NCBI RefSeq assembly: GCF_029893355.1
Contig: NZ_JARZAI010000038.1
Coordinates: 1 to 64,000, forward strand
Origin: Kitasatospora sp. MAA4
GTDB lineage: Bacteria; Actinomycetota; Actinomycetes; Streptomycetales; Streptomycetaceae
Length of the DNA: 64,000 bases
Direction of reading: 5' to 3'
Numbering within the stretch: the first letter of the stretch is position 1; each line of letters opens with the position of its first letter. A model generated the notes under the pieces. That model worked only from the letters and a program-made list of their open reading frames with translations, had not been told where the DNA came from and ran no database searches. The translations under genes were made by a program, and so were the position numbers. Shown here piece by piece: positions 28,047-37,323 of this stretch.

Positions 28047-29204
28047 TCAACTGCGGCTGTCAGTACCGCACTTGTCGTCGTTCGGCAGCGGCTGGCTGTG
28101 GTCGTACGGGTCTCTCGGCGACCCGCTCGGCGTGTTCGGGTCGCCACCACCCGCGTTGGTCTGCGGGAACATCGGCTCCAGCCAGCCGTCGCCCACCTCG
28201 CAGTAGGTGTTGCCCATGCTGCTCTGGCCCTTGTCGAGGTACAGCTTCGCGGGGTCGACGTCGTAGCGGGCCGGGTCGGCGAACCGGAAGTCCTGTTCGC
28301 GGCGGACGATCTCGCGGGTGACGTCGGTGCTGCCGTTCTGCTGCAGCCAGCCCACGGCCTTGGCGCTGCTGCCGGGGGAGGGGCTGCTGGACGGAAAGTA
28401 CACCTCGGGGCCCGGCACCAGCGCGTAGACGTAGGTGTAGTCGGTGTGCACCAGCAGTCCGTGGGCACCGTCGCTCTCGAAGCTGGTGTGGCCCTGGACC
28501 TTGACCACGTCACTCGCCGGGACGGCGGTGCGGGGGTTGAACCGGCTGAACCAGGTGGTCGGGTCGTGGTCTGCGGAGGGGTGCGCGAGCGCGGCCAGCG
28601 CATCGTCGTGTTCGGTACGGTCCATCATGTCCAGCGCCGCCTGCGGGGTCCCGCCGGCCACCACCTTGGGGTCCAGGTTGGTCGCGACCAGGTAGGACTT
28701 GACCATCTGGAGCTTCGCGGTGACCTCGTCCGCGCCGAAGGTCCCGGTGGCCTGGCCCGGCGGCAGCGCGATCGCGTCCGCGCCGGCCGGCCAGTCCAGG
28801 GCCGGGGAGCCGGCCCACGGGTGGTCCACGGTCGGGTTGTCCGGGGCCTCGGTGGACGGCGCCGCGGTGGGGGCGGCGGTCTCGGGGGCCTGGGTCGTGA
28901 TGGGCTTCGGGCTCATAGGGGCGCCGGCGGCCCCGCCGCTGTCGGGGGTGCCGCCGACGTTCGCCGTGTACCAGCTGTGCAGCCGATCGACGTTCAGCCC
29001 GGCGAGCACGACCGAGACGGCCAGCAGGACGAAGACCGGCGTCTGCCAGTTCCGCTTCGTCCGGCGGGCGGGGTTGCCCCAGGGGTCGACCGGCTTGGCC
29101 CGGCGCTGGAAGCGCCCGCGCCGGATCTCGGTCGGCGGGCGCCACTGCTGCGGCTCCTGCTCGGAGGGTGGTGTCGGGGAATCAGGGTCTTCGGCTATCG
29201 GCAC
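28047..29204 (-). CDS. Membrane-anchored hypothetical protein
   Basis: 385 residues. A Pro/Arg-rich cytoplasmic N-terminus, one membrane segment (about 55-75, TPVFVLLAVSVVLAGL), a Pro/Ala/Thr linker and a large extracytoplasmic domain with two Cys (TYCEVGDG near the end and DDKCGT). Homologues occur in Streptomyces next to proC; function unknown. Downstream of, and possibly co-transcribed with, the gene at 29285. Confidence 0.78.
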   Translation of the reverse strand: MPIAEDPDSPTPPSEQEPQQWRPPTEIRRGRFQRRAKPVDPWGNPARRTKRNWQTPVFVLLAVSVVLAGLNVDRLHSWYTANVGGTPDSGGAAGAPMSPKPITTQAPETAAPTAAPSTEAPDNPTVDHPWAGSPALDWPAGADAIALPPGQATGTFGADEVTAKLQMVKSYLVATNLDPKVVAGGTPQAALDMMDRTEHDDALAALAHPSADHDPTTWFSRFNPRTAVPASDVVKVQGHTSFESDGAHGLLVHTDYTYVYALVPGPEVYFPSSSPSPGSSAKAVGWLQQNGSTDVTREIVRREQDFRFADPARYDVDPAKLYLDKGQSSMGNTYCEVGDGWLEPMFPQTNAGGGDPNTPSGSPRDPYDHSQPLPNDDKCGTDSRS

Positions 29205-29284
29205 GCCGTCAGTATGCAGACCGGCACGGACGATTCGATCGCCGGGAGGCTGCTGCGCCTGCGCTCACCTGCCCATATATCCGC

Positions 29285-29728
29285 TTACTTCCGGGCGGAC
29301 TTGACCGAGCCGACCACGCCGGCGATCACCAGCAGCACCCCGGCGGGCAGCAGCGAGGTGAAGAAGGCGCCGATCAGACCCCAGTCCCCGAGCATGCTGA
29401 GCACCAGCGTGTTCAGCACCAGCAGCGCGCCGGCCGCGGGGAGCGCCGCGTGCCACGGGTGCTCGTCCGCCCAGCGGCGCAGCCGTCGGTCGCCGGTGTC
29501 CTTGCGCAGCTGGCCGCCCACCGTGCCGACCAGGAAGAAGAAGAACAGTGCCAGTCCGGCCGGCCCGGCCAGGATGCTGGTCGACCAGCTCCCGGTCAGG
29601 ACGTCGACCCCGAGCGCCGCAGCGCCCACCACCGCGCCGACCGCGGCGCCCACCCGCCACGACCCGAGGGCGGTCGATGCGACGGCCAGCTGCCGGTTCT
29701 CACTCCGCGACAAATCTCCGTGTCCCAT
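29285..29728 (-). CDS. Four-helix integral membrane protein
   Basis: 147 residues with four hydrophobic segments (AAVGAVVGAAALGV, AGPLALFFFFLVG region, LPAAGALLVLNTLVL, SLLPAGVLLVIAGVV). A charged loop (QLRKDTGDRRLRRWADEHPWH) lies between segments 2 and 3. No family recognised. Divergent from proC. Confidence 0.75.
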   Translation of the reverse strand: MGHGDLSRSENRQLAVASTALGSWRVGAAVGAVVGAAALGVDVLTGSWSTSILAGPAGLALFFFFLVGTVGGQLRKDTGDRRLRRWADEHPWHAALPAAGALLVLNTLVLSMLGDWGLIGAFFTSLLPAGVLLVIAGVVGSVKSARK

Positions 29729-29890
29729 ATCTCCACGGTGCTCCTCGGCGGGCTCCTAAGCCATAGGGGTAACCCCCGAGTTTTCCCCTACTGGACAGGC
29801 CCGTCCGCAGGTCGGACGGCCCCCGCTCCGGGCGGCCCCGGGTGCGAGGATGGGCCCAGTACCGTCGCGGTGATCAAGGAGAACCAGGCC

Positions 29891-30718
29891 ATGAGCAGCA
29901 GCGCCGCCCACCCCCAGCGGATCGCCTTCCTCGGGACCGGCAAGATCGGTGAAGCCCTGCTCTCCGGGCTGCTGCGGGCGGGGAAGGATCCGGCGGACGT
30001 CCTGGTCACCGCGCGCCGCCCCGAGCGGGCCGCCGAGCTGGCCGCGAAGTACGGGGTGGGGGTCACCACCAACCGGGAGGCGGCCAAGCTCGCCGACACG
30101 CTGATCCTGGCCGTGAAGCCGCAGGACATGGGCACCCTGATCGAGGAACTCGGCCCGCACATGACCTCCGACCGGCTGGTCATCTCGGCCGCGGCGGGCA
30201 TCCCGACCCGCTGGTTCGAGGCCCGGCTGCCGGCCGGCACCCCGGTGGTCCGGGTGATGCCCAACACGCCCGTCCTGGTGGACGAGGGCATGAGCGTCAT
30301 CTCCGGGGGCTCGCACGCCCGCGAGGAGCACCTGCTGCGGACCGAGGAGATCTTCCAGTCGGTCGGCAAGGCGCTGCGGCTGCCCGAGGCGCAGCAGGAC
30401 GCGGCCACCGCGCTGTCCGGCTCGGGCCCGGCGTACTTCTACTACCTGGTCGAGGCGATGACCGACGCGGGGATCCTGCTCGGCCTGCCCCGCCAGGTGG
30501 CGCACGACCTGATCGTCCAGTCGGCGATCGGCGCCTCGGTGATGCTCCGCGACTCCGGCGAGCACCCGGTCAAGCTGCGCGAGGCGGTCACCTCGCCGGC
30601 CGGCACCACCATCTCGGCCATCCGCGAGCTGGAGAACCACGGTGTCCGGGCCGCCCTGCTCGGCGCGTTGGAGGCCGCCCGCAACCGTTCCCAGGAGCTC
30701 GCCTCGGGCGGGAAGTGA
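29891..30718 (+). CDS. proC: Pyrroline-5-carboxylate reductase
   Basis: 275 residues from ATG 29891, preceded by AAGGAGA. Rossmann motif IAFLGTGKIGEALLSGL, VMPNTPVLVDEGM, ALSGSGPAYFYYLVEAM and VTSPAGTTISAI are typical ProC. It makes proline from pyrroline-5-carboxylate with NAD(P)H. Followed six bases later by a HAD hydrolase gene. Confidence 0.97.
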   Translation: MSSSAAHPQRIAFLGTGKIGEALLSGLLRAGKDPADVLVTARRPERAAELAAKYGVGVTTNREAAKLADTLILAVKPQDMGTLIEELGPHMTSDRLVISAAAGIPTRWFEARLPAGTPVVRVMPNTPVLVDEGMSVISGGSHAREEHLLRTEEIFQSVGKALRLPEAQQDAATALSGSGPAYFYYLVEAMTDAGILLGLPRQVAHDLIVQSAIGASVMLRDSGEHPVKLREAVTSPAGTTISAIRELENHGVRAALLGALEAARNRSQELASGGK

Positions 30719-30724
30719 CCGGCT

Positions 30725-31375
30725 GTGCGCTATGACCTGGTGATCTTCGACAACGACGGTGTGCTGGTGGACAGCGAGCCGATCTCCAACCGGGTGCTGG
30801 CCGAGTACCTCACCGAGCTCGGCTATCCGACCACGCAGGCCGACTCCTACCGCGACTTCATGGGCTGCGCGGCGCACACCGTCCACGACGTGATCGCCGA
30901 GCGGTACGGTGCCGCGCTGCCGGCCGGCTTCGACGAGGCCTTCCACGCCCGGGTGTTCGCCGCCTTCGCCACCGAGCTGACGCCGGTGGCCGGCGCCGAG
31001 GGGCTGCTCGGGACGCTGGGCGCGCGCGGCATGCCGTACTGCCTGGCCTCCTCGGCGCACCACAGCTGGATCCGCACCGCGCTCGACCTCACCGCGCTGC
31101 GCGGCCACCTGCCGGAGCAGCGGATCTTCAGCGCCCAGGACGTCGGCGTCGGCAAGCCCGCGCCCGACCTCTTCCTGCAAGCCGCCCGGACCCTGGGGGT
31201 CGATCCGGGCCGCTGCCTGGTGATCGAGGACAGCCGCAACGGCGTGCTGGCCGCCCGCGCGGCCGGCATGGACGTGTACGGCTACGCCGCGCTCACCGAC
31301 CCCGCCAGGCTCACCGCGGCGGGCGCGACCGGCCTGATCGGCTCGCTGCCCGAGGTGCTCGACCTGCTGGCATAA
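30725..31375 (+). CDS. HAD-superfamily hydrolase (beta-PGM/Gph type)
   Basis: 216 residues, GTG start, likely co-transcribed with proC. HAD motifs: FDNDGVLVDSEP (nucleophile Asp), ASSAHHS (motif II), GKPAPDLFL (Lys, motif III) and VIEDSRNGV (motif IV). A helical cap lies between residues 15 and 85. Could be a phosphoglycolate or sugar-phosphate phosphatase. Confidence 0.9.
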   Translation: MRYDLVIFDNDGVLVDSEPISNRVLAEYLTELGYPTTQADSYRDFMGCAAHTVHDVIAERYGAALPAGFDEAFHARVFAAFATELTPVAGAEGLLGTLGARGMPYCLASSAHHSWIRTALDLTALRGHLPEQRIFSAQDVGVGKPAPDLFLQAARTLGVDPGRCLVIEDSRNGVLAARAAGMDVYGYAALTDPARLTAAGATGLIGSLPEVLDLLA

Positions 31376-31452
31376 CCGGGGAGTCGGCGGCGGCTGACGG
31401 GGTAGTACCAGGTCACGGAGCAGATCGTTTCGCTTACGAAGGAGCATCTCTG

Positions 31453-32226
31453 ATGGCACGTATGCCCGGCGCCGAGTGGATCGGCCCGACTGCCAACCTG
31501 TACCCCGGCGGCATGGTCGAGCACCGCGGCCTGGTTCTGCACATCCAGGACGGCACCGAGGCCGGCTCGGAGTCCTGGTTCAAGGATCCGTCGTCGGAGG
31601 CTTCCGCACACTTCCTCAACCCCAAGTCCGGGGGCCTGCGCCAGTTGGTGGACACCGACGATGCCGCCTGGACCGAGATGGCCGGCAACCGGCACTGGGT
31701 CAGCATCGAGAACGAGGGGCTGGGCGGCGACAGTCTGACGGCAAGTCAGATCGAGAACTGCGCCCAGCTGTTGGCCTGGCTGCACGCCCAGTACGGCGTG
31801 CCGGTGGTGTCCACCGACGACGTCAACGCCACCGGTCTGATCTGGCACGGCGCGGGAGGGGCGGCCTGGGGCGGCCACTACGACTGCCCGGGCGACCCGG
31901 TGCTCGCCCAGCGCCCGCAGATCATCGCCCGTGCCCAGCAGTTGGTGGGTCAGCCCCAGACCCCTCCGCCGGCTCCCGCGCCCAACTACCCTGCCTGGCC
32001 CGGCGAGTACCTGCGCGTCCAGCAGCCCATGCTGCACGACGACAACGTGCGCACCTGGCAGCAGCAGATGGCCCACAGAGGCTGGTCGATCACCGCGGAC
32101 GGCTGGTACGGCCCGGCCTCGGCGAGCGTCTGCCGCCAGTTCCAGCAGGAGAAGAATCTCGGGGTGGACGGCATTGTCGGGCCGCAGACCTGGGCTGCGG
32201 CGTGGACCGCCCCGGTGACCGCCTGA
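31453..32226 (+). CDS. N-acetylmuramoyl-L-alanine amidase with peptidoglycan-binding domain, no signal peptide
   Basis: 257 residues, GAAGGAG before ATG 31453. Amidase_2/PGRP-like domain (about 20-155) with zinc-site candidates His30 (LVLHIQDG) and His142/Cys145/Asp148 (GGHYDCPGD), then a Pro-rich hinge and a PG_binding_1 domain (about 190-250, VRTWQQQM, VCRQFQQEKNLGVDGIVGPQTW). There is no signal peptide or membrane anchor, which is the layout of a phage endolysin. No holin or phage gene is near. Confidence 0.88.
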   Translation: MARMPGAEWIGPTANLYPGGMVEHRGLVLHIQDGTEAGSESWFKDPSSEASAHFLNPKSGGLRQLVDTDDAAWTEMAGNRHWVSIENEGLGGDSLTASQIENCAQLLAWLHAQYGVPVVSTDDVNATGLIWHGAGGAAWGGHYDCPGDPVLAQRPQIIARAQQLVGQPQTPPPAPAPNYPAWPGEYLRVQQPMLHDDNVRTWQQQMAHRGWSITADGWYGPASASVCRQFQQEKNLGVDGIVGPQTWAAAWTAPVTA

Positions 32227-32333
32227 GCACGATCGTGTTCGACCCCTCCCCAAAAGTCGGCTGACCCCCTACGCTCGCGCCAATATCTTCGTACCGGTCA
32301 GTAGGACTGCGCCGGTGGTGAGCGAGGTGCCGG

Positions 32334-33533
32334 ATGTCCACCGAGGTCACGGCCCGGCTGCGGCAGGCCCGCAGCGCGCTGCTGGTCAGCTTTCTGCTCC
32401 AGGGCACCACCTTCGCCCTGCTGGTCACCCGGATCCCCGGCATCCAGCGGCAGTACGGGCTGAGCGACGGGACGCTGACGGTCTTCCTGGCCGCGGTGCC
32501 GATCCTGGCGGGCGTCGGCTCGATCACCTCCGAGCAGCTGGTCAAGCGCACCAGCCCGCGCACCGTGCTGCGGATCGTGCAGCCGGCCGTCTGCCTGACC
32601 CTGGTCGGGGTGGGGGCCGGCGACCGGCTCTGGGCGCTGGGCCTGGCGCTGGCCGCCTTCGGGCTGCTGGTCGGCGCGCTGGACGCCAGCATGAACATGC
32701 TCGGCGTCGGCCTCCAGCACCGCTACGGACGCTCCATCATGCTCGGCTTCCACGCCGCCTTCAGCGCCGGCGGCATCATCGGCGCGCTGCTCGCCAGCGC
32801 CGGCGCGCACCTGTCGCTGCTGACCCTGTTCGGGGCGAGTGCGGCGGTGCTGATCCCGGCCGCGCTGGTGGTCGGACGGTTCTTCGCCGGCCCGGCGGAG
32901 CTCGGCGACGCGGTCCGGGAGGCCGTCGCGGCCGCCGCCCGCTCGATCCCGTGGCGCCCGCTGCTGCCGCTCTGCGCGGCGATGGCGTTCGCGTACATCG
33001 CCGACTCGACGGTCTCCAACTGGAGCGCCAAGTACCTCACCGAGACGCTGCACAGCTCCGACCAGGTGGCCGCGCTGGCCTACGCCGGCTACATGGTGGC
33101 ACTGCTGCTCGGACGGACCGTCGGCGACCGCACGGTGCAGCGCTGGGGCGCGGTGGCGGTGGTCCGCACCGGCGCGGGGGTGGCCGCCCTCGGGTTCGGC
33201 CTCGCCGCGCTGGCGCCCGCGGCCTGGGCCGGGATCGCCGGGTTCACCGTACTCGGGATCGGCATCTGCGCGATCATCCCGCAGGTCTTCGCGGCCGGCG
33301 GGCGGCTCTTCCCGCGCGACTCGGACGCGGCGGTGGCCCGGCTGAACCTCTTCAACTACGTCGGCTTCCTGGTCGGCTCGCCGCTGGTCGGCGCGATCGC
33401 CGGCGCGAGCTCGTACCGCTGGGCGCTGACCGCCCCGATGCTGCTGGTCCTGCTGGTCGTCCCACTCGCCGGGCACTTCGCACCTGCTCCGGCGAGCCCG
33501 CTACCGTTGGACCATGCCCCCAGCCGAGCCTGA
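32334..33533 (+). CDS. MFS transporter
   Basis: 399 residues with about twelve membrane helices. The family loop between helices 2 and 3 is SEQLVKRTSPRT, and NMLGVGLQHRYGRSIMLGFHAAFS resembles the fucose/YbjJ-type MFS group. Substrate unknown. Its end overlaps the next gene by 20 bases. Confidence 0.9.
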   Translation: MSTEVTARLRQARSALLVSFLLQGTTFALLVTRIPGIQRQYGLSDGTLTVFLAAVPILAGVGSITSEQLVKRTSPRTVLRIVQPAVCLTLVGVGAGDRLWALGLALAAFGLLVGALDASMNMLGVGLQHRYGRSIMLGFHAAFSAGGIIGALLASAGAHLSLLTLFGASAAVLIPAALVVGRFFAGPAELGDAVREAVAAAARSIPWRPLLPLCAAMAFAYIADSTVSNWSAKYLTETLHSSDQVAALAYAGYMVALLLGRTVGDRTVQRWGAVAVVRTGAGVAALGFGLAALAPAAWAGIAGFTVLGIGICAIIPQVFAAGGRLFPRDSDAAVARLNLFNYVGFLVGSPLVGAIAGASSYRWALTAPMLLVLLVVPLAGHFAPAPASPLPLDHAPSRA

Positions 33534-34713
33534 CCAGCCCTGCGGCCTGCACCTGTTCTGGGACGAGGCCGTCACCGCCTACGACTTCGGCCCGGGGCAC
33601 CCGATGGACCCGACCCGGCTCGCGCTCACCATGCGGCTGGTCGAGGCCCTCGGCCTGCCCGCCGCGCCGGGCGTGACGGTCACCGCCGCGCCGCCGGCCG
33701 GCGACTCCACGCTCCAACTGGTGCACCGCGCCGAGTACGTCGAGGCGGTCCGCCGGGCCGCCCTGCACCCCGGTGAGCTCGACGAGCGGCACGGCCTGGG
33801 CACCGAGGACAACCCGGCCTTCCCCGCCGTCCACACCGCCTCCGCGCTGATCGCCGGCCAGTCGGTGGGCGCCGCCGAGGCGGTCTGGCGCGGGAGAGCC
33901 AGACACGCCGTCAACTTCGCCGGCGGCCTGCACCACGCGATGCCCGACCGGGCCTCCGGCTTCTGCGTCTACAACGACGCCGCCCTCGCCGTCGCCCGGC
34001 TGCTCGAACTGGGCGCCGAACGGGTCGCCTACGTGGACGTCGACGTGCACCACGGCGACGGCGTCCAGCACGTCTTCTGGGACGACCCGCGGGTGCTCAC
34101 CATCTCGATCCACGAGCACCCCAGCACGCTCTTCCCGCAGACCGGCTGGTCCACCGAGACCGGCGGCCCGCAGGCCCCGGGCTCGGCCGCCAACCTGCCG
34201 CTGCCGGCCGGCACCGGCGACGCGGGCTGGCTGCGCGCCTACCACGCGCTGGTGCCCGAGCTGCTGGCCGGATTCCGCCCGCAGGTGCTGGTCAGCCAGC
34301 ACGGCGCGGACACCCACACCGAGGACCCGCTGGCCCACCTCGCGGTCAGCGTGGACGCCCAGCGCGAGGTGGCCGGCAGCCTGCACGAGCTGGCCCACCG
34401 GCACTGCGAGGGCCGTTGGGTTGCTCTGGGCGGGGGCGGCTACGCGGTGGCGGACGTGGTGCCGCGGACCTGGACGCACCTGGTGGCCACCGCCGCCGGC
34501 CGTCCGGTGGACCCGGCGACCGAGACCCCGGAGGAGTGGCGCGAAGAGGTCTACCGGCTGACCCGCAGACCCGCCCCGGCGCGGATGACGGACGGCACCG
34601 AGCCCTCCTGGCGGGACTTCACGGACTCCGGCTACGACCCGGGCGACCGGCTCGACCAGGCGATCCTGGCGGCCCGCCGGGCGGTCTTCCCGCACCACGG
34701 CCTGCTGCCGTGA
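33514..34713 (+). CDS. AcuC-type protein deacetylase (histone deacetylase superfamily)
   Basis: 399 residues. Zinc-dependent HDAC motifs: FAGGLHHAMPDRASGFCVYND, YVDVDVHHGDGVQHVFW (Asp and His ligands), QHGADTHTEDPLAHL and GGGGYAV. AcuC homologues deactylate acetyl-CoA synthetase and other enzymes. It overlaps both neighbours, suggesting translational coupling in a three-gene unit. Confidence 0.93.
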   Translation: MPPAEPDQPCGLHLFWDEAVTAYDFGPGHPMDPTRLALTMRLVEALGLPAAPGVTVTAAPPAGDSTLQLVHRAEYVEAVRRAALHPGELDERHGLGTEDNPAFPAVHTASALIAGQSVGAAEAVWRGRARHAVNFAGGLHHAMPDRASGFCVYNDAALAVARLLELGAERVAYVDVDVHHGDGVQHVFWDDPRVLTISIHEHPSTLFPQTGWSTETGGPQAPGSAANLPLPAGTGDAGWLRAYHALVPELLAGFRPQVLVSQHGADTHTEDPLAHLAVSVDAQREVAGSLHELAHRHCEGRWVALGGGGYAVADVVPRTWTHLVATAAGRPVDPATETPEEWREEVYRLTRRPAPARMTDGTEPSWRDFTDSGYDPGDRLDQAILAARRAVFPHHGLLP

Positions 34714-35549
34714 GCAGGGCCGCGCCCGGCCGTGCGGAGCTGCTGGACCACCTGGTCCGCCGCCGGCTGGCCGGCCCGAACATCCCGACCTCCCGGCAGA
34801 AGAACCTGCGCAGCTACCGGCTCTTCGGCCAGGGAGACCCCGAGGCGCTGATGGGGCTGGACCCGGAGGGCCGCTGGGGGCCGGGCGCGGTGCTCGACCT
34901 GATGGCCGAACGCTGCGGGGTGCGCCCCGAGTTCGGCTACGGGCAGGGGCCGGACCGGATCGACCCGGAGCGCACGGTGGACGCCCTCGACCGGCTGGCC
35001 GCACTGCTGCGCCGGACGGCCGAGCGCCGCGGCAGCGTGCTGGCCGGGACCGGGCACCCCACCCAGTTGGCGGGCTTCCACGGGGCGCTCGTAGCGGCGC
35101 TCGCCGCCGCGGGGTGCGCCGTTCGCACGCCTGCCCGGGGCGCGCGCCTCCGTACGCCCACGCCGGTCGGCGACCGGCTCTGCGCCGTGGACTACCTCGG
35201 CCCGGTGGCCGTCCTGCGGACGCTTGACGGACCGGCCCGGACTGGGAGACTCGGCTCCGGATCCGACCTGCTGCACACCCATTCGGCGCAGCCCGTCCGG
35301 ATGGTCCTGGCGGCCCTGGCCGAGGCCGGGCACCCCCCGCCCGACCTGGTGCTGGGCGATCACGGCTGGCTCTGCGGGGCGGGCTGGCTCGGCATCGCGG
35401 CGGGCGGCCCGGCGGACTCCAACGACCCGGCTCCGTTCGTCGGCGAGGCCGAGCGGACGGTGGCGGTGGTGGTTCCGGTGGACGACGGAGCGCAGGCGGC
35501 CTGCTACAGACCGCTGACCGACTACGTACTGCAACAGGCGGATCTCTGA
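34710..35549 (+). CDS. Conserved actinobacterial protein, often labelled phosphatase
   Basis: 279 residues from GTG 34710, overlapping the deacetylase stop (GTGA). Pieces such as GTGHPTQLAGFHGALVAALA, LGDHGWLCGAGWLGI and SNDPAPFVGEAE are conserved in Streptomyces homologues I recall as 'phosphatase', but no classical phosphatase motif is visible. No signal peptide. Function uncertain. Confidence 0.75.
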   Translation: MSRAAPGRAELLDHLVRRRLAGPNIPTSRQKNLRSYRLFGQGDPEALMGLDPEGRWGPGAVLDLMAERCGVRPEFGYGQGPDRIDPERTVDALDRLAALLRRTAERRGSVLAGTGHPTQLAGFHGALVAALAAAGCAVRTPARGARLRTPTPVGDRLCAVDYLGPVAVLRTLDGPARTGRLGSGSDLLHTHSAQPVRMVLAALAEAGHPPPDLVLGDHGWLCGAGWLGIAAGGPADSNDPAPFVGEAERTVAVVVPVDDGAQAACYRPLTDYVLQQADL

Positions 35550-35681
35550 CCGTCCAAGGACTCGCTACCCCCCTCTTCCCACTGGTACCACCCGCAACTA
35601 CTCTGGGGATACGCGTGTGTCGGTGGAGTCACCGGAGGGGAAGCCGGTGCCTTGCACACGGATAAAGGGTCGGGTGAGGTC

Positions 35682-35891
35682 ATGGGTTCCGGCGAACGCC
35701 CCTTGCAAGAGGTCAACTTTCTGACCGTGGCGGAAGTCGCCTCGGTCATGCGGGTGTCCAAGATGACGGTGTACCGCCTGGTGCACGGTGGAGAGCTTCC
35801 GGCCATCCGGGTCGGCCGCTCCTTCCGGGTCCCGGAGCAGGCTGTGCACGACTACCTGAAGGACTCCTACGTGGGGCGTCAGAGCGCCTGA
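35682..35891 (+). CDS. BldC-like excisionase-type MerR-fold DNA-binding protein (BdtA-like)
   Basis: 69 residues from ATG 35682 with GGTGAGG before it; an upstream ATG (35652) is rejected because homologues begin near GERPL. The winged HTH FLTVAEVASVMRVSKMTVYR with the wing VGRSFRVPEQAV is a MerR-like domain without effector domain, as in the developmental regulator BldC. It is a paralogue of BldC and resembles BdtA, not BldC itself. Upstream of the bS22 gene. Confidence 0.9.
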   Translation: MGSGERPLQEVNFLTVAEVASVMRVSKMTVYRLVHGGELPAIRVGRSFRVPEQAVHDYLKDSYVGRQSA

Positions 35892-36011
35892 CGGAGGGGT
35901 CGGATGGTCCCGATTACAGGGCTGGGCGCGCGGACGGTAGGCTAGGCCCTCCGTCAGTCGTATGGACTCCGTCTCTCACGGGCGGGAGTCTCAGTGAGCG
36001 AGGGTTGTTCC

Positions 36012-36110
36012 GTGGGCTCTGTCATCAAGAAGCGTCGCAAGCGTATGGCCAAGAAGAAGCACCGCAAGCTTCTGAAGCGGACCCGCGTGCAGCGTCGCAA
36101 CAAGAAGTAA
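36012..36110 (+). CDS. bS22-type small ribosomal protein (AURKAIP1/COX24 domain)
   Basis: 32 residues from GTG 36012, 18 of them Lys or Arg, beginning MGSVIKKRRKR and ending RTRVQRRNKK. The same short protein was found as an extra subunit (bS22) of the mycobacterial 70S ribosome near the decoding centre; the eukaryotic relatives are AURKAIP1 and COX24. Too short for most gene callers. Followed by a terminator. Confidence 0.92.
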   Translation: MGSVIKKRRKRMAKKKHRKLLKRTRVQRRNKK

Positions 36111-36140
36111 CACCTGCTTGAGCCTCGCTCCAGCTGTGCT

Positions 36141-36174
36141 GCTGCCCGTCCCGGCCTTGGCCGGGGCGGGCAGC
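36141..36174 (+). terminator. Terminator after the bS22 gene
   Basis: Arms 36141-36156 and 36159-36174 pair with a single G-T; the stem is followed by TCATTTTCC. Confidence 0.8.
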
Positions 36175-36239
36175 GTCATTTTCCGGACCACGACGCGGTA
36201 CGGTGCAGGCACGGTCCGGTAGAGGGAGGGCGGCACACA

Positions 36240-37316
36240 GTGGGCAAGGTCGTGCTCGTCACCGGAGTGGCCCGCCATCTGGGGGCCCGCTTCGCCGAGC
36301 GGATCCGCCGGCAGCCCGGCGTGGAGCTGGTGGTCGGCGTGGACGTCGAACCCGCCCGGGACGCCCCCACCGAGGGGGCCGGCCCGCTCGCCCCGTACGT
36401 CTTCGCGCGCGCGGACCTGCGCCGTCCCGCGATCGCCCGGGTGCTCGCCGAGCACGACGTCGACACCGTGGTGCACCTGAACGTCAGTGCCACCAATCCG
36501 GGCGCTCCCGGCCGTGCCGCGGTCAAGGAGATCAACGTCATCGGCACCATGCAGCTGCTCGGCGCCTGCCAGCAGTCGACCACGCTGCGCCGGCTGGTGG
36601 TGAAGTCGACCACCGAGATCTACGGCTCGACCCCGCGCGACCCGGCGGTCTTCGGCGAGCGCACGCAGCCCAAGCACCTGCCCTCCGGCGGTTTCGCCAA
36701 GGACGCCGCCGAGGTGGAGGGGTACGTACGCGGCTTCGGCCGGCGCCGCCCCGACGTCGCGGTGAGCGTGCTGCGGTTCGCCAACATCGTCGGCCCGGCG
36801 GCCGACACGCCGCTCAGCGAGTACTTCGCGCTGCCGGTGCTGCCCACCGCGCTCGGCTACGACCCGCGGCTTCAGTTCGTGCACGAGGACGACGCCGTCG
36901 AGGTGCTCCGGCTGGCCGCGCTGGACCCGGCCCGCGCCACCACCAACACCGGGACCTTCAACGTCGCGGGGGAGGGCGTGCTGCTGCTCTCCCAGTGCGC
37001 GCGCCGACTCGGCCGGCCGACCGTGCCGGTACTGCTGCCGGCGCTCGGCTGGGTGGCCGCGCTGGCCCGGCAGACCCGGGTCACCGACTTCTCGCCCGAA
37101 CAGATCGGGCTGCTCACCCATGGCCGGGTGGTGGACACCTTCCAGCTGCGCGAGACCTTCGGCTACCAGCCGCGGTTCAGCACCCCGGAGGCGTTCGGCG
37201 ACTTCGCCGCCGCGCAGCGCCGCGGTCTGCTGCCCCCGGAGCGGCTGGCCGCGGTCACCGACCGGCTCACCGCACTGCTGGGCCCCGAGCACCCGACCCG
37301 AACCGACAGGAGCTGA
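36240..37316 (+). CDS. NAD-dependent epimerase/dehydratase (extended SDR)
   Basis: 358 residues, GTG start. Rossmann start VVLVTGVARHLGARFAE, extended-SDR LNVSATNPG and a C-terminal specificity part. The canonical YxxxK is not obvious (STTEIYGST, GGFAKDAAEVE), so catalysis may be altered. Eight bases from the acyltransferase gene; the pair is conserved in Streptomyces. Substrate unknown. Confidence 0.85.
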   Translation: MGKVVLVTGVARHLGARFAERIRRQPGVELVVGVDVEPARDAPTEGAGPLAPYVFARADLRRPAIARVLAEHDVDTVVHLNVSATNPGAPGRAAVKEINVIGTMQLLGACQQSTTLRRLVVKSTTEIYGSTPRDPAVFGERTQPKHLPSGGFAKDAAEVEGYVRGFGRRRPDVAVSVLRFANIVGPAADTPLSEYFALPVLPTALGYDPRLQFVHEDDAVEVLRLAALDPARATTNTGTFNVAGEGVLLLSQCARRLGRPTVPVLLPALGWVAALARQTRVTDFSPEQIGLLTHGRVVDTFQLRETFGYQPRFSTPEAFGDFAAAQRRGLLPPERLAAVTDRLTALLGPEHPTRTDRS

Positions 37317-37323
37317 ACCGAGG

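Noticed and set aside
35682..35891. Naming the excisionase-like gene bldC
   Set aside because: Sequence differs from BldC in the helix-turn-helix and neighbours; it fits the BldC paralogue instead.
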